Assembly (NCBI RefSeq): GCF_036099295.1
Contig: NZ_CP107976.1
Span: forward strand, 3,410,001-3,474,000
Direction: 5' to 3'
Origin: Streptomyces sp. NBC_00358
GTDB taxonomy: Bacteria; Actinomycetota; Actinomycetes; Streptomycetales; Streptomycetaceae
Length of the DNA stretch: 64,000 bases
Notes under the pieces: generated by a model
Told to the model about the DNA's origin: nothing
Seen by the model: only the letters and a program-made list of their open reading frames with translations
Databases searched by the model: none
Shown: piece after piece, positions 32,502 to 42,117 of the stretch
How positions within the stretch are numbered: position 1 is the first letter of the stretch
Layout: each line of letters starts with the position of its first letter
Made by a program: the position numbers and the translations under genes

Positions 32502-33977
32502 TCACTTCGGCACGATCACCGGAATGTCCAGAAGCACCTGGGTACCGCGCTCCGGAGCGGCCACCATGTCGAAGGTCCCGCCCAACTCACCCTCCACCAG
32601 CGTCCGTACGATCTGCAGGCCGAGGTTGCCCGAGCGGTGCGGGTCGAAGCCCTCGGGCAGTCCGACCCCGTCGTCCGTCACGGTGACCAGCAGCCGGGCG
32701 TCCTTGGAGGTGCCGCCGCGCACCGCGGAGACCTCGACGGTGCCCCGGTCGCCCTCGCGGAAGCCGTGCTCCAGCGCGTTCTGCAGGATCTCGGTGAGCA
32801 CCATCGAGAGCGGCGTCGCGACCTCGGCGTCCAGGATGCCGAAGCGTCCGGTGCGCCGGCCGGTGACCTTGCCGGGGGAGATCTCGGCGACCATGGCGAG
32901 CACCCGGTCGGCGATCTCGTCGAACTCCACCCGCTCGTCCAGGTTCTGCGAGAGCGTCTCGTGCACGATCGCGATGGAACCCACCCGGCGCACGGCTTCC
33001 TCCAGCGCCTCCCGGCCGCGGTCGGAGTCGATGCGGCGGGCCTGAAGCCGCAGCAGGGCCGCCACCGTCTGGAGGTTGTTCTTCACCCGGTGGTGGATCT
33101 CCCGGATGGTGGCGTCCTTGGTGATCAATTCGCGCTCGCGGCGGCGCAGTTCGGTGACATCGCGGAGCAGGACCAGGGAACCGACGCGGGTGCCCTTGGG
33201 CTTGAGCGGGATCGCCCGGAGCTGGATCACGCCCTCGGCGCTCTCGATCTCGAACTCGCGGGGCGCCCAGCCGCTGGCGACCTTCGCCAGCGCCTCGTCC
33301 ACCGGGCCCCGCGACGGGGCGAGTTCGGCGGTCGTGGCGCCGAGTTCGCAGCCCACCAGGTCGGCGGCCAGGCCCAGGCGGTGGTACGCGGAGAGCGCGT
33401 TCGGTGAGGCGTACTGGACGACGCCGTCCGCGTCGAGGCGGATCAGCCCGTCCCCGACCCTCGGCGAGGCGTCCATGTCGACCTGCTGGTCGGGGAACGG
33501 GAAGGTACCCGCCGCGATCATCTGCGCGAGGTCGGAGGCGCTCTGCAGATACGTCAGTTCGAGGCGGCTCGGGGTGCGCACGGTGAGCAGATTGGTGTTG
33601 CGGGCGATCACACCGAGGACGCGCCCCTCCCGCCGTACGGGAATGGACTCGACCCGGACCGGCACCTCCTCGCGCCATTCGGGGTCGCCCTCGCGGACGA
33701 TCCGGCCCTCGTCGAGCGCCGCGTCCAGCAGGGGGCGGCGTCCGCGCGGGACCAGATGGCCGACCATGTCGTCCTGGTACGACGTCGGCCCCGTGTTCGG
33801 GCGCATCTGGGCGACCGAGACGTAGCGGGTGCCGTCGCGCGTGGGAACCCACAGGACGAGGTCGGCGAAGGAGAGGTCGGAGAGCAGCTGCCACTCCGAG
33901 ACCAGCAGATGCAGCCACTCGAGGTCGGAGTCACCGAGAGCGGTGTGCTGGCGTACGAGGTCGTTCATGGAGGGCAC
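32502..33977 (-). CDS. PdtaS-type sensor histidine kinase
   Basis: A 491-aa cytosolic kinase without membrane segments. An N-terminal GAF-like domain (about 1-150), a PAS domain (about 170-285, RLDADGVVQYASPNALSAYH), then HisKA_2 with the phospho-acceptor histidine in IREIHHRVKNNLQTVAALLR and a HATPase domain (N box LTEILQNALEHGF, G1 VTDDGVGLPEGF, G2 SGNLGLQIVRTLV). This architecture is that of mycobacterial PdtaS, whose partner PdtaR is an RNA-binding antiterminator; no such regulator gene adjoins here. Start GTG 33977, but ATG 33968 is equally possible. The gene is convergent with wblE and divergent from nagB. Confidence 0.9.
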   Translation of the reverse strand: MPSMNDLVRQHTALGDSDLEWLHLLVSEWQLLSDLSFADLVLWVPTRDGTRYVSVAQMRPNTGPTSYQDDMVGHLVPRGRRPLLDAALDEGRIVREGDPEWREEVPVRVESIPVRREGRVLGVIARNTNLLTVRTPSRLELTYLQSASDLAQMIAAGTFPFPDQQVDMDASPRVGDGLIRLDADGVVQYASPNALSAYHRLGLAADLVGCELGATTAELAPSRGPVDEALAKVASGWAPREFEIESAEGVIQLRAIPLKPKGTRVGSLVLLRDVTELRRRERELITKDATIREIHHRVKNNLQTVAALLRLQARRIDSDRGREALEEAVRRVGSIAIVHETLSQNLDERVEFDEIADRVLAMVAEISPGKVTGRRTGRFGILDAEVATPLSMVLTEILQNALEHGFREGDRGTVEVSAVRGGTSKDARLLVTVTDDGVGLPEGFDPHRSGNLGLQIVRTLVEGELGGTFDMVAAPERGTQVLLDIPVIVPK

Positions 33978-34258
33978 GTGTGCGAGCGTACCCGGCGGAT
34001 CCGACAGGTCCCGAAATCAGCCACCCGGGCGGGGCTCCCACGGGCGCCGTACGGGCCCGGAGACACCCGCGGGCCGCGGCGCCTGGGAGGGACCCTCGAC
34101 CCTCCCGGCACCGCAGCCCGGAGCAACAACGGCCGTGGGGTGTGCGGTCCCGGTCGGCCGAAGGGAGGAGCCGGAGCAGTCAGGGCAGAGAGCGCCGGTT
34201 CCTCGGTCCGTCTTCCTGTGCGGGGAAGACGGAGGCTTGTTCAGTTTCTCAAGGCAAT

Positions 34259-34274
34259 TGTGGACTAGACCATG
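34259..34274. promoter_or_regulatory. DasR operator (dre) candidate, distal to nagB
   Basis: TGTGGACTAGACCATG, centred on CTAG, matches the dre consensus ACTGGTCTAGACCAGT in the core except for A in place of T in the left arm. Lies about 270 bp before the nagB start. Confidence 0.65.
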
Positions 34275-34456
34275 GCGCCGCGTCCATGTGTCCGCAGCCC
34301 GTGCGCCCGGGGATGTTGTTCGTTGTCCGCTTATCCAACACCAGGGAGCGCCCATCAGGCTATCCCGCTTCGGTTCGTGAACGGAGCGAGTTGCGGGACG
34401 GCCGGAGCCGGGGACGCGCCGCGATACGGGGCGACGGAAGGGTGACGCTCTGCTAG

Positions 34457-34472
34457 ATTGGTCTATACCACA
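34457..34472. promoter_or_regulatory. DasR operator (dre) of nagB
   Basis: ATTGGTCTATACCACA fits the dre consensus in both arms, with only the central G replaced (TATA for TAGA). About 62 bp upstream of the nagB start codon, in position to block transcription. Confidence 0.85.
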
Positions 34473-34534
34473 TGTGTCCCCCTTCGGATTCGGCTGCGTT
34501 TCCCGAGTCCCCTCTGCAGATCGGCAGGCCCAGC

Positions 34535-35320
34535 GTGGAAGTTGTCATCGTCCCGGACGCCAAGGCGGGCGGCGAGCTGATCGCCGAGGCCATGGCGGAA
34601 CTGCTCAGGCGCAAGCCCGGCGCACTGCTCGGCGTGGCCACCGGCTCGACGCCGCTGCCGATCTACGAGGCGCTGGCGGCCCGAGCGGGTTCCGGTGCCG
34701 TGGACGCCTCGGGCGCGCGCGTCGCGCAGCTCGACGAGTACGTGGGGCTGCCGGCCGAGCACCCCGAGTCCTACCGTTCCGTTCTGCGGCGCGAGGTGCT
34801 GGAACCGCTGGGCCTCGGTATGGACGCGTTCATGGGTCCCGACGGCACCGCGACGGACGTGCAGGCCGCCTGCGAGGCGTACGACCGGGCACTGGCCGCG
34901 GCCGGCGGGGTCGACCTCCAGCTCCTGGGGATCGGGACCGACGGGCACATCGGCTTCAACGAGCCGTGCTCCTCGCTCGCCTCGCGGACCCGGATCAAGA
35001 CACTCACCGAGCAGACCCGGGTGGACAACGCCCGGTTCTTCGACGGCGACATCGAACAGGTGCCGCACCACGTCATCACCCAGGGCATCGGGACGATCCT
35101 GGAGGCGCGGCACCTCGTGCTGCTCGCCACCGGCGAGGGCAAGGCGGACGCCGTGGCGGCGACGGTCGAGGGACCGGTCGCGGCGGTCTGCCCGGCGTCG
35201 GCCCTGCAACTGCACCCGCACGCGACGGTGGTCGTCGACGAAGCCGCCGCGTCCAAGCTGAAGCTGGCGGACTACTTCCGGTACACCTTCGCGGCCAAGC
35301 CGGACTGGCAGGGCATCTAG
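34535..35320 (+). CDS. nagB: Glucosamine-6-phosphate deaminase
   Basis: Converts glucosamine-6-P to fructose-6-P and ammonia, linking chitin sugars to glycolysis and removing the DasR inducer. 261 aa from GTG 34535 (MEVVIVPDAKAGGELIAEAM). Active-site elements: LLGVATGSTPLPIYEALAAR (phosphate loop), AQLDEYVGLPAEHPESY (catalytic Asp), LLGIGTDGHIGFNEPCSSLA (His and Glu of the proton relay), SRTRIKTLTEQTR. The start upstream at 34472 (ATG inside the dre region) is rejected because it lies within the operator and would add a non-conserved 21 residues. Controlled by DasR through the dre at 34457. Terminated by the long hairpin at 35499. Confidence 0.95.
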   Translation: MEVVIVPDAKAGGELIAEAMAELLRRKPGALLGVATGSTPLPIYEALAARAGSGAVDASGARVAQLDEYVGLPAEHPESYRSVLRREVLEPLGLGMDAFMGPDGTATDVQAACEAYDRALAAAGGVDLQLLGIGTDGHIGFNEPCSSLASRTRIKTLTEQTRVDNARFFDGDIEQVPHHVITQGIGTILEARHLVLLATGEGKADAVAATVEGPVAAVCPASALQLHPHATVVVDEAAASKLKLADYFRYTFAAKPDWQGI

Positions 35321-35340
35321 GACCTCGATCGCGGGGCTTC

Positions 35341-35376
35341 GCGCAAGAAGCGCAAGAAGCGCAGGAAGCGCAGGAC
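35341..35376. repeat. 9-bp tandem repeat, four copies
   Basis: GCGCAAGAA twice and GCGCAGGAA/GCGCAGGAC once each, 20 bp after the nagB stop codon. Another member of the slippage-prone repeats in this window. Confidence 0.75.
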
Positions 35377-35498
35377 TCTGGGCGCGTTTCGCGGACCCCG
35401 CTCGGGGCTCGCGGACCGTGCCCGGGTCGCGGACTTCGCGCGGCCTCGCGGACCGGCGGCGCGGCCCTGTGCCGTGAGCGTGCCACCGCGCGGTGAAC

Positions 35499-35540
35499 GC
35501 ACGGATGCCGGGTCTCCCCAGGGAGGCCCGGCATCCGTGC
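35499..35540. terminator. Bidirectional terminator between nagB and the GH3 gene
   Basis: 20-bp arms (35499-35518 and 35521-35540) with one wobble pair and a two-base loop. It stands between convergent genes and is the longest nearly perfect hairpin in this half of the window. Confidence 0.85.
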
Positions 35541-35562
35541 GTCCGGCCCGGAGGCCGGTCCG

Positions 35563-37338
35563 CTACTCCCCCGCGACGACCTCCGCCGCCGCCTGCCCGC
35601 AGACCCGCGCCGCGCCATGCGTGGCGATGTGCAGGGCGCCGCGGGGCGCCGACTGGGGAACGCCCATCTCGACCACGACGGCGTCGGGGCGGGAGGCGAG
35701 CACGGTGTCGAGGGCCGCCGCCATCCAGGGATGACGGTGTTCGTCGCGGACGACCACGACGAGGGGCCGCGCGCCCGCGGCGGCGACGGCCGAGGAGCCC
35801 GCGTCCTCGCCGCTGAAGCTGCCGGTCTCGGTACCGGGGAGCAGCCGGGCCAGCTCCGCGGCCACGCCCCAGGGGGTCTCGTCACCGACGGCGATGTTCG
35901 CGACCGGGGTGAGCGCGGCGACGAAGGGGGCCCCGGCCAGCGGGGTGTACGACGGGGAGCGGGTCACGGTCAGCGCGCGCCGGGCGGCGACCAGGCCGAT
36001 GCCGCTGCCCGTACCGCCGGTACGGGCGGAGGTGCCGGTGCCGCTGCCGCTGCCGGTACGGTCCGAGGCGGCGGTACGGTCCGGTTCAGCCGTACCGCGC
36101 GTACCTTCAGCACCGCTCGTGCCTGCTGCACCACCCATACCGTTCACGCCATCCGTACCGCTCGTACCGTCCGTACCGTCGACGCCGTTCGAAGCGTTCG
36201 AGCCGTTCAAGCCATTCATGTGCCGCGTGCCGGAGCCGGTGGCGCCCCCGCCCGTGACCACGGCCGCCGGGCCGGAGCCGGCCGGGGAGGTCTTCGGGAT
36301 CGCGGAGGCGGCGGCCGTCCACGCGGCCAGCGCCCGCACCCGGTCCGCCGCGTCGGCGAGGCGTTCCTCGGGGAGTTCCCCGGCGCGGACGGCGGAGACC
36401 AGGGCGTCACGGAGGCGGCGCACGGTGTCGTCGTCCGCGAGTCCGCCACCGACGCAGATGGCGTCGGCGCCGGCCGCGATGGCCAGCACGCTGCCCCGCT
36501 CGATGCCGTACGTCGCCGCGATGGCCTGCATCTCCATGCCGTCGGTGACGATCAGGCCGTCGTAGCCCAGTTCCTCGCGCAGCAGGCCGGTGAGGATGCG
36601 GCGGGAGAGGGTGGCCGGGCGGTCCGGGTCCAGCGCCGGGACGAGGATGTGCGCGCTCATCACGGCACGGCTGCCCGCGGCGATCGCGGCCCGGAAGGGG
36701 ACGAGTTCGCGGGACTGGAGGACCGAGAGGTCCGCGTCGATACGGGGCAGGGCGTGGTGGGAGTCCACCGCGGTGTCCCCGTGGCCCGGGAAGTGCTTGG
36801 TGCAGGCGGCGACGCCGGCCGCCTGGAGGCCGGTGACGTAGGCGGCCGTGTGCCGGGCCACCAGGCCGGTGTCGGCGCCGAAGGACCGTACGCCGATGAC
36901 CGGGTTGGAGGGGTTGGAGTTCACGTCGGCGGACGGCGCCCAGTTGAGGTTCACTCCACACGCGGCGAGCCGGCGGCCGAGTTCGTGGGCGACGGCCTCG
37001 GTGAGCTCCACGTCGTCGACGGCGCCGAGCGCGTGGTTGCCCGGGAAGGACGACCCGGTGCGCACCTCCAGGCGGGTGACGTCACCGCCCTCCTCGTCGA
37101 TGGCGACCAGGACGTCGTCCCGTTCGGCGCGCAACTGGGCGGTCAGAGAGGCCAGTTGATCGGGCGATGCGATGTTGCGGCCGAACAGGCCGACGGAGGC
37201 GAGGCCTTCACCGAGGCGGCGCAGCAGCCAGTCCGGAGCCGTGGTCCCGGTGAAGCCGGGCTGGAGCACGGTCAGGGCGTCGCGCGTCAGGGTGTCCTTT
37301 GAATTGGACGCAGTGGTACCACTGGCGAATGTCGTCAT
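35563..37338 (-). CDS. Glycoside hydrolase family 3 beta-N-acetylhexosaminidase
   Basis: A 591-aa NagZ-type enzyme that releases N-acetylglucosamine from chitobiose-like or peptidoglycan sugars. The (beta/alpha)8 domain fills about 20-340: DEEGGDVTRL, KHFPGHGDTAVDSHHALP with the mobile Asp-His pair (D192, H194), and the nucleophile aspartate in LIVTDGMEMQAI (D266). A second alpha/beta domain occupies about 449-591. Between them, residues about 354-448 form a glycine/serine/threonine linker with G-x-x triplets like collagen. No signal peptide, so it is cytosolic and acts on sugars imported by DasABC. It lies 9 bp after dasC on the same strand and is probably in that operon. Confidence 0.92.
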   Translation of the reverse strand: MTTFASGTTASNSKDTLTRDALTVLQPGFTGTTAPDWLLRRLGEGLASVGLFGRNIASPDQLASLTAQLRAERDDVLVAIDEEGGDVTRLEVRTGSSFPGNHALGAVDDVELTEAVAHELGRRLAACGVNLNWAPSADVNSNPSNPVIGVRSFGADTGLVARHTAAYVTGLQAAGVAACTKHFPGHGDTAVDSHHALPRIDADLSVLQSRELVPFRAAIAAGSRAVMSAHILVPALDPDRPATLSRRILTGLLREELGYDGLIVTDGMEMQAIAATYGIERGSVLAIAAGADAICVGGGLADDDTVRRLRDALVSAVRAGELPEERLADAADRVRALAAWTAAASAIPKTSPAGSGPAAVVTGGGATGSGTRHMNGLNGSNASNGVDGTDGTSGTDGVNGMGGAAGTSGAEGTRGTAEPDRTAASDRTGSGSGTGTSARTGGTGSGIGLVAARRALTVTRSPSYTPLAGAPFVAALTPVANIAVGDETPWGVAAELARLLPGTETGSFSGEDAGSSAVAAAGARPLVVVVRDEHRHPWMAAALDTVLASRPDAVVVEMGVPQSAPRGALHIATHGAARVCGQAAAEVVAGE

Positions 37339-37347
37339 CGGGAGGCG

Positions 37348-38223
37348 TTATCCCTTCACGGCGCCCGCGGTCAGACCCGCGGCCATCTTGCGCTGGACGA
37401 GGAGGAACAGGACGACGATCGGCAGGGCCATCATGGTGGATCCGGCCATCATCGGGGCGTACTCGGTGCCGTGCTTGGTGGTGAAGTTGCCGAGCCAGAC
37501 GGTGGCGGTCTGATTCTGCTGGCTCAGCAGCATGAGCGCGTAGAGGTATTCGTTCCAGGCCTGGATGAAGGCGTAGACGGAGGTCGCGACCATGCCGGGG
37601 GCCAGCAGCGGGAAGACCACGCGGATGAAGGCGCCCGTGCGGCTGCATCCGTCGACCATCGCCGCCTCCTCCAGTTCCTTCGGGATGTTGACGATGAAAC
37701 CGCGCAGCGTCCACACCGTGAAGGGGAGGATGAAGGTCAGATACGTGATGACCAGGCCGGAGAGCTTGTCGTACTGCCCGAGGTCGTTCAGCAGCAGGAA
37801 GATCGGGATGATCATGGCGACCAGCGGGACCATCTGGACCGCGAGGATGCCGACGATCACGGCTTTGCGGCCGCGGAAGGCGAAGCGGGAGATGGCCAGC
37901 GCGGCCAGCATCCCCACCACGATGCCGATCACGACCACCGAGAGCGACACGATCAGGCTGCGGCCGACCGGGCCCCAGAAGTCGGCGATGTTCAGCGCGC
38001 GGCGGAAGTTGTCGAGCGTGAACCCGGTGGGGAACAGGCTCGGATCGGAGTCGATGGCGTCCTTGGCCGGCTTGACGGCCGTGTTGAGCATCCAGTAGAC
38101 GGGGAAGCCCGCGACGGCGAAGACGAGCAGGCCGAGCAGGTTCCAGCCGAGCTTGGACCTGCGGGGACCGGAGGACTTCCGCCCCGCGGCGGACGTACGC
38201 CCGGACGTGGCGACGGCACTCAT
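37348..38223 (-). CDS. dasC: N,N'-diacetylchitobiose ABC permease
   Basis: A 291-aa MalG-type inner membrane permease with six hydrophobic segments and the EAA loop in ELEEAAMVDGCSRTGAFIRV. It forms the channel with DasB and receives chitobiose from DasA; energy comes from a multitasking ATPase (MsiK) encoded elsewhere, as no ATPase gene is present here. Starts ATG 38223, overlapping the dasB stop by four bases (ATGA). The longer open frame extending to 39072 is a shadow of dasB. Synteny with dasR/dasA makes the assignment firm. Confidence 0.94.
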   Translation of the reverse strand: MSAVATSGRTSAAGRKSSGPRRSKLGWNLLGLLVFAVAGFPVYWMLNTAVKPAKDAIDSDPSLFPTGFTLDNFRRALNIADFWGPVGRSLIVSLSVVVIGIVVGMLAALAISRFAFRGRKAVIVGILAVQMVPLVAMIIPIFLLLNDLGQYDKLSGLVITYLTFILPFTVWTLRGFIVNIPKELEEAAMVDGCSRTGAFIRVVFPLLAPGMVATSVYAFIQAWNEYLYALMLLSQQNQTATVWLGNFTTKHGTEYAPMMAGSTMMALPIVVLFLLVQRKMAAGLTAGAVKG

Positions 38224-39209
38224 TCGACCTCTCCGATCTGCAGCATCTGACGCATGTACACGGCCACCACGCCCAGCAGGAGGACGACGGTCAGCAGGGC
38301 GATCGCCGACCCCTGCGCGTAGTCGTTGACGACGAAGGCGCGGTCGTACGAGTACGTGGTGAGCAGTTGGAACTCCGCTTCCGGGTGACCGCCCCGCATG
38401 ACGAAGACCTGCGGGAAGACCCCCATGTCCCAGATGACGGAGAGGGTCGTGAGCATCACGATGATCGGCTTGAGGATCGGCAGCGTGACATGGCGGAAGA
38501 CGCCCCAGGCGCCCGCGCCGTCGAGCCGCGCGGCCTCCTCCAGCTCGGCGGGCACCTGGGTGAGTCCCGCGCTGAGGGTGATGACGACGAACGGCACCGC
38601 GCCCCAGACGACCAGGAGCATGATCACGCTCAGGCCCTGCGTACCGCTCGCGAACCAGTTGTGGCCGATCATGTCGACGCCGGGGAGCTTGCTGAGCAGC
38701 GCGTTGAAGACGCCGTAGTCGGAGTCGAAGAGCCACTTGAAGACCGTGGTCGCCACGATGATGGGCATGCCCCAACTGGCCACCAGCACGATGTTGATGA
38801 GTGTCTTCACCCAGCCGGAGACCCGCTGGAGGAGCAGCGCGATCAGCATGCCGACGACCATCGTGAAGACGACGGCCCCGCCGGCGAAGAGGACCGTGCG
38901 GACGACCACCGCCCAGAACTCGCTGTCCGAGAGCACCTTGGAGAAGTTGTCGAAGCCGACCGACTCGGCCGGCTGGAAGCCCCAGAGCTGGGACTGCCCG
39001 AACTTCTGGAAGGAGAGCGTGACCAGGCGTACCAGCGGATAGCCGAGGACCAGCGCGAGGATCAGCAGACACGGGGCGAGCAGGACCCAGGGGGCCGCCG
39101 CTGTGCCCGCGGTCCGCTTGGCGCGTGGTGCCGCCGCGGGGACGGCCGGTGGCGGTGCCTGCCGCGGTGGCGGCACCTTGGCGGGGGTGGTCGTGTCTGC
39201 GGCACTCAT
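38220..39209 (-). CDS. dasB: N,N'-diacetylchitobiose ABC permease
   Basis: A 329-aa MalF-type permease, partner of DasC. Six membrane segments follow a Pro/Ala/Arg-rich cytosolic N terminus (about 1-35); the EAA loop is in PAELEEAARLDGAGAWGVFR. It is 146 bp downstream of dasA; a stable hairpin between them (39305-39348) should reduce readthrough, so permeases are made in smaller amounts than the binding protein. ATG at 39209. Overlaps dasC by four bases. Confidence 0.94.
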   Translation of the reverse strand: MSAADTTTPAKVPPPRQAPPPAVPAAAPRAKRTAGTAAAPWVLLAPCLLILALVLGYPLVRLVTLSFQKFGQSQLWGFQPAESVGFDNFSKVLSDSEFWAVVVRTVLFAGGAVVFTMVVGMLIALLLQRVSGWVKTLINIVLVASWGMPIIVATTVFKWLFDSDYGVFNALLSKLPGVDMIGHNWFASGTQGLSVIMLLVVWGAVPFVVITLSAGLTQVPAELEEAARLDGAGAWGVFRHVTLPILKPIIVMLTTLSVIWDMGVFPQVFVMRGGHPEAEFQLLTTYSYDRAFVVNDYAQGSAIALLTVVLLLGVVAVYMRQMLQIGEVE

Positions 39210-39304
39210 CGCGCGCTCCTCAGCGGTCCCTCAGGTCGTACGAAGGCGAAGTCCCGCACGGCCGGGTACCGCGGGGGTGGACCCCGGGCCGGGCCGTACG
39301 GGAG

Positions 39305-39348
39305 GCGGGGCCCCGTCCCTCCGTGAAGGAGGACCGACGGGGCCCCGC
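39305..39348 (-). terminator. Intercistronic hairpin between dasA and dasB
   Basis: Perfect 13-bp outer arms (39305-39317 and 39336-39348) enclose a second stem (CCTCC 39318-39322 with GGAGG 39328-39332). On the transcript it follows the dasA stop at once and probably partially terminates or stabilises the dasA message. Confidence 0.85.
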
Positions 39349-39355
39349 TCTCAGG

Positions 39356-40639
39356 TCACTTGGTGTTGATGACCTTGTCGATCGCGGCGTCCGCTTCCTT
39401 CGCGGCGTCCGCCACCGACTTCTTGCCGGTGCCGATGTTCTGCAGCATGGTCTGCAGGACCTGGGCCTTCTCGACCTGGCCCCAGCCCGGCGCCATCGGG
39501 ACGAACCAGTTGGACTCGGCCGCGGTGGCCGGGACGACCGTCGCCGGGTCGTTCTTCAGGGTGGCGAGGTCGGTCTTGTTGTTGGGCAGGTTGCCCTTGC
39601 CCATCAGACCCTTCTGGCCCTTGGCGCCGGTGAACGCGTTGATCCACTCGGCGGCGAGCGCCTGCGCCTTCGACTTCACCGGGACGGCGAGGTCGGAGCC
39701 GCCCAGGAAGACCGGGAGGTTCTTGCCGGACGGGCCGGGCATCACGAAGTTCTCGAGGTTGCCCTTGAGCTTGCCGGTCTTGTCGCTCTTCGGGTCCTCG
39801 GCGGTCGCGCCCTCCCAGGCGGCGCCGAAGATCATGCCGGACTTGCCCTGGCCGTAGACGATGTAACGGTCGGACTCGTCCTTGGTCTTGTCGCCGTGCA
39901 TGTACTTGTCGACGACGTTCTTGAACTCGGTGAGGCCCTTCTGCGACTCGGGCGAGGAGAGGTTGGCCTTCCACTGGCCGCCCTCCTGCTTGGCGATGGA
40001 GCCGCCGGCGTCGTAGACGAAGGACATGGCCGCGTACCAGTCGCGGGTGGGCTGGTACCAGGCGCTGAACTTGCTGCCCTCCTTCTTCTGGATCTTGTCC
40101 AGAGCGGAGGTGAGCTCCTGGTACGTCTTCGGCGGGGTCTTCACGCCGACCGAGGCGGCGACGTCCTTGCGCCAGTTGCCGACGCGGCCACCGGCGTAGT
40201 ACGGCACGCCGTAGGTCTTGCCGTCGTAGGTCACGGAGGCCTTGAGGCCGTCCAGCCAGGCGGCCGAGTTCTCGAACTTCGAGGCGTCGAGGGGAGCGAA
40301 GGCGCCCTTGACCATGTAGCCGAGCATCTCGGTGTTGCCCATCTCGACCACGTCCGGCGCCTTGTCGGTGGCGAGGACCGCGTCGAGCTTGGTGTTCTTG
40401 TCCGGCCAGCCGTAGTACTCGTGGTTGATCTTGACGCCGGGGTGCTTCGCCTTGACCGCCGCGTCGGCCGCCTTGACCAGCTCGGGCCAGTTGTTCTGCG
40501 CGTCGACCGTGAGCCAGACCGTCAGCTCCTTGGCGTCCGCACCCTTGTCCGACCCCCCGGACCCGTTGTCGTTCCCGCACGCCGCGATGGAGAACATCAT
40601 GCCCGCGATACCGATCGCGGCTACCAGCTTGCGCTTCAC
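39356..40639 (-). CDS. dasA: N,N'-diacetylchitobiose-binding lipoprotein
   Basis: A 427-aa solute-binding protein of the maltose/oligosaccharide family that captures chitobiose outside the membrane and passes it to DasBC. The signal peptide begins MKRKLVAAIGIAGMMFSIAA and ends in the lipobox cysteine (IAACG). Family regions include LTVWLTVDAQNNWPELVKAA and APDVVEMGNTEMLGYM. The start is GTG 40639 with GAGGAGGG upstream, rather than the in-frame codon at 40726, which lies within the operator. Two dre-like sites lie upstream (40725-40764), so it should be repressed by DasR. Loss of dasA in S. coelicolor affects development and chitin response. Confidence 0.95.
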   Translation of the reverse strand: MKRKLVAAIGIAGMMFSIAACGNDNGSGGSDKGADAKELTVWLTVDAQNNWPELVKAADAAVKAKHPGVKINHEYYGWPDKNTKLDAVLATDKAPDVVEMGNTEMLGYMVKGAFAPLDASKFENSAAWLDGLKASVTYDGKTYGVPYYAGGRVGNWRKDVAASVGVKTPPKTYQELTSALDKIQKKEGSKFSAWYQPTRDWYAAMSFVYDAGGSIAKQEGGQWKANLSSPESQKGLTEFKNVVDKYMHGDKTKDESDRYIVYGQGKSGMIFGAAWEGATAEDPKSDKTGKLKGNLENFVMPGPSGKNLPVFLGGSDLAVPVKSKAQALAAEWINAFTGAKGQKGLMGKGNLPNNKTDLATLKNDPATVVPATAAESNWFVPMAPGWGQVEKAQVLQTMLQNIGTGKKSVADAAKEADAAIDKVINTK

Positions 40640-40724
40640 GCCACCCTCCTCAGGGATGCCACAAACCCCCCTGCTCCCCGCGGTGACATACGCCGTGTAC
40701 CGCCCGTGGGGCCGGGACTGGACC

Positions 40725-40740
40725 AATGGTGTAGACCAGT
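40725..40740. promoter_or_regulatory. DasR operator (dre) of dasA, proximal
   Basis: AATGGTGTAGACCAGT; on the dasA strand ACTGGTCTACACCATT. The core TGGTCTA matches the dre consensus in one arm fully. 86 bp upstream of the dasA start. Confidence 0.88.
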
Positions 40741-40748
40741 ACGGGGAG

Positions 40749-40764
40749 CTTGGCCTAGACCTAG
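40749..40764. promoter_or_regulatory. Second, weaker dre-like site upstream of dasA
   Basis: CTTGGCCTAGACCTAG, centred on CTAG, 24 bp from the first site (centre to centre). Two mismatches in the arms relative to consensus. Two sites on nearly the same helix face would favour co-operative binding. Confidence 0.55.
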
Positions 40765-40951
40765 GGGGGTGTCAAGGGTGCGTAAGCCCGTCCAGTCGTC
40801 CGTTATGGGACCTACATATGCAAGGACCTTTAAGTAGGTAAGCGGCATAAACAGCGGGCCTGTTCGCGGCCCGCGAGGGAAGCGTCCCCGAACCGCCCCC
40901 GAACCGCCCCCGCGCCCTCGCGCATGGCCAACCACGGCCCCGTCCGCGCGT

Positions 40952-41865
<914 letters not shown>

Positions 41866-41877
41866 GCCGTACGGGTG

Positions 41878-41916
41878 GCGCGCGGGTACGGGACCTCCGC
41901 TCCCGGACCCGCGCGC
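41878..41916. terminator. dasR terminator
   Basis: 10-bp perfect arms (41878-41887 and 41907-41916) with a further internal ACGGGA/TCCCGG stem, 13 bp past the dasR stop codon. Confidence 0.75.
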
Positions 41917-42117
41917 GGCGCCCCGCCGTCCGGGCCGGCCCGGACGCACCGTCAGGCGCCGTACCCGCTCCGGGGGTTCCGCTCCTGCTGAGCGCGCCGT
42001 GCACACCGACACGAACCCTCCACACCCGCCCCCCGAGGCGGGGTTCCCCAAAGCGGAACCATCCCCTAGATTGCCTGCGCGTTACCCAGGTGACCGATGA
42101 GGGGACGGAGCCGCCCT

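Larger units (their letters stand above)
33978..34534. other. Upstream region of nagB and the sensor kinase
   Basis: 557 bp without a gene. It has two DasR-operator-like sequences (34259-34274 and 34457-34472), described separately. The remainder is ordinary GC-rich intergenic DNA with no hairpin of note. Confidence 0.6.

Noticed and set aside
37311..37324. Perfect palindrome CAGTGGTACCACTG at the start of the GH3 gene
   Set aside because: It lies in coding sequence and lacks the CTAGA centre of a dre; probably codon coincidence.
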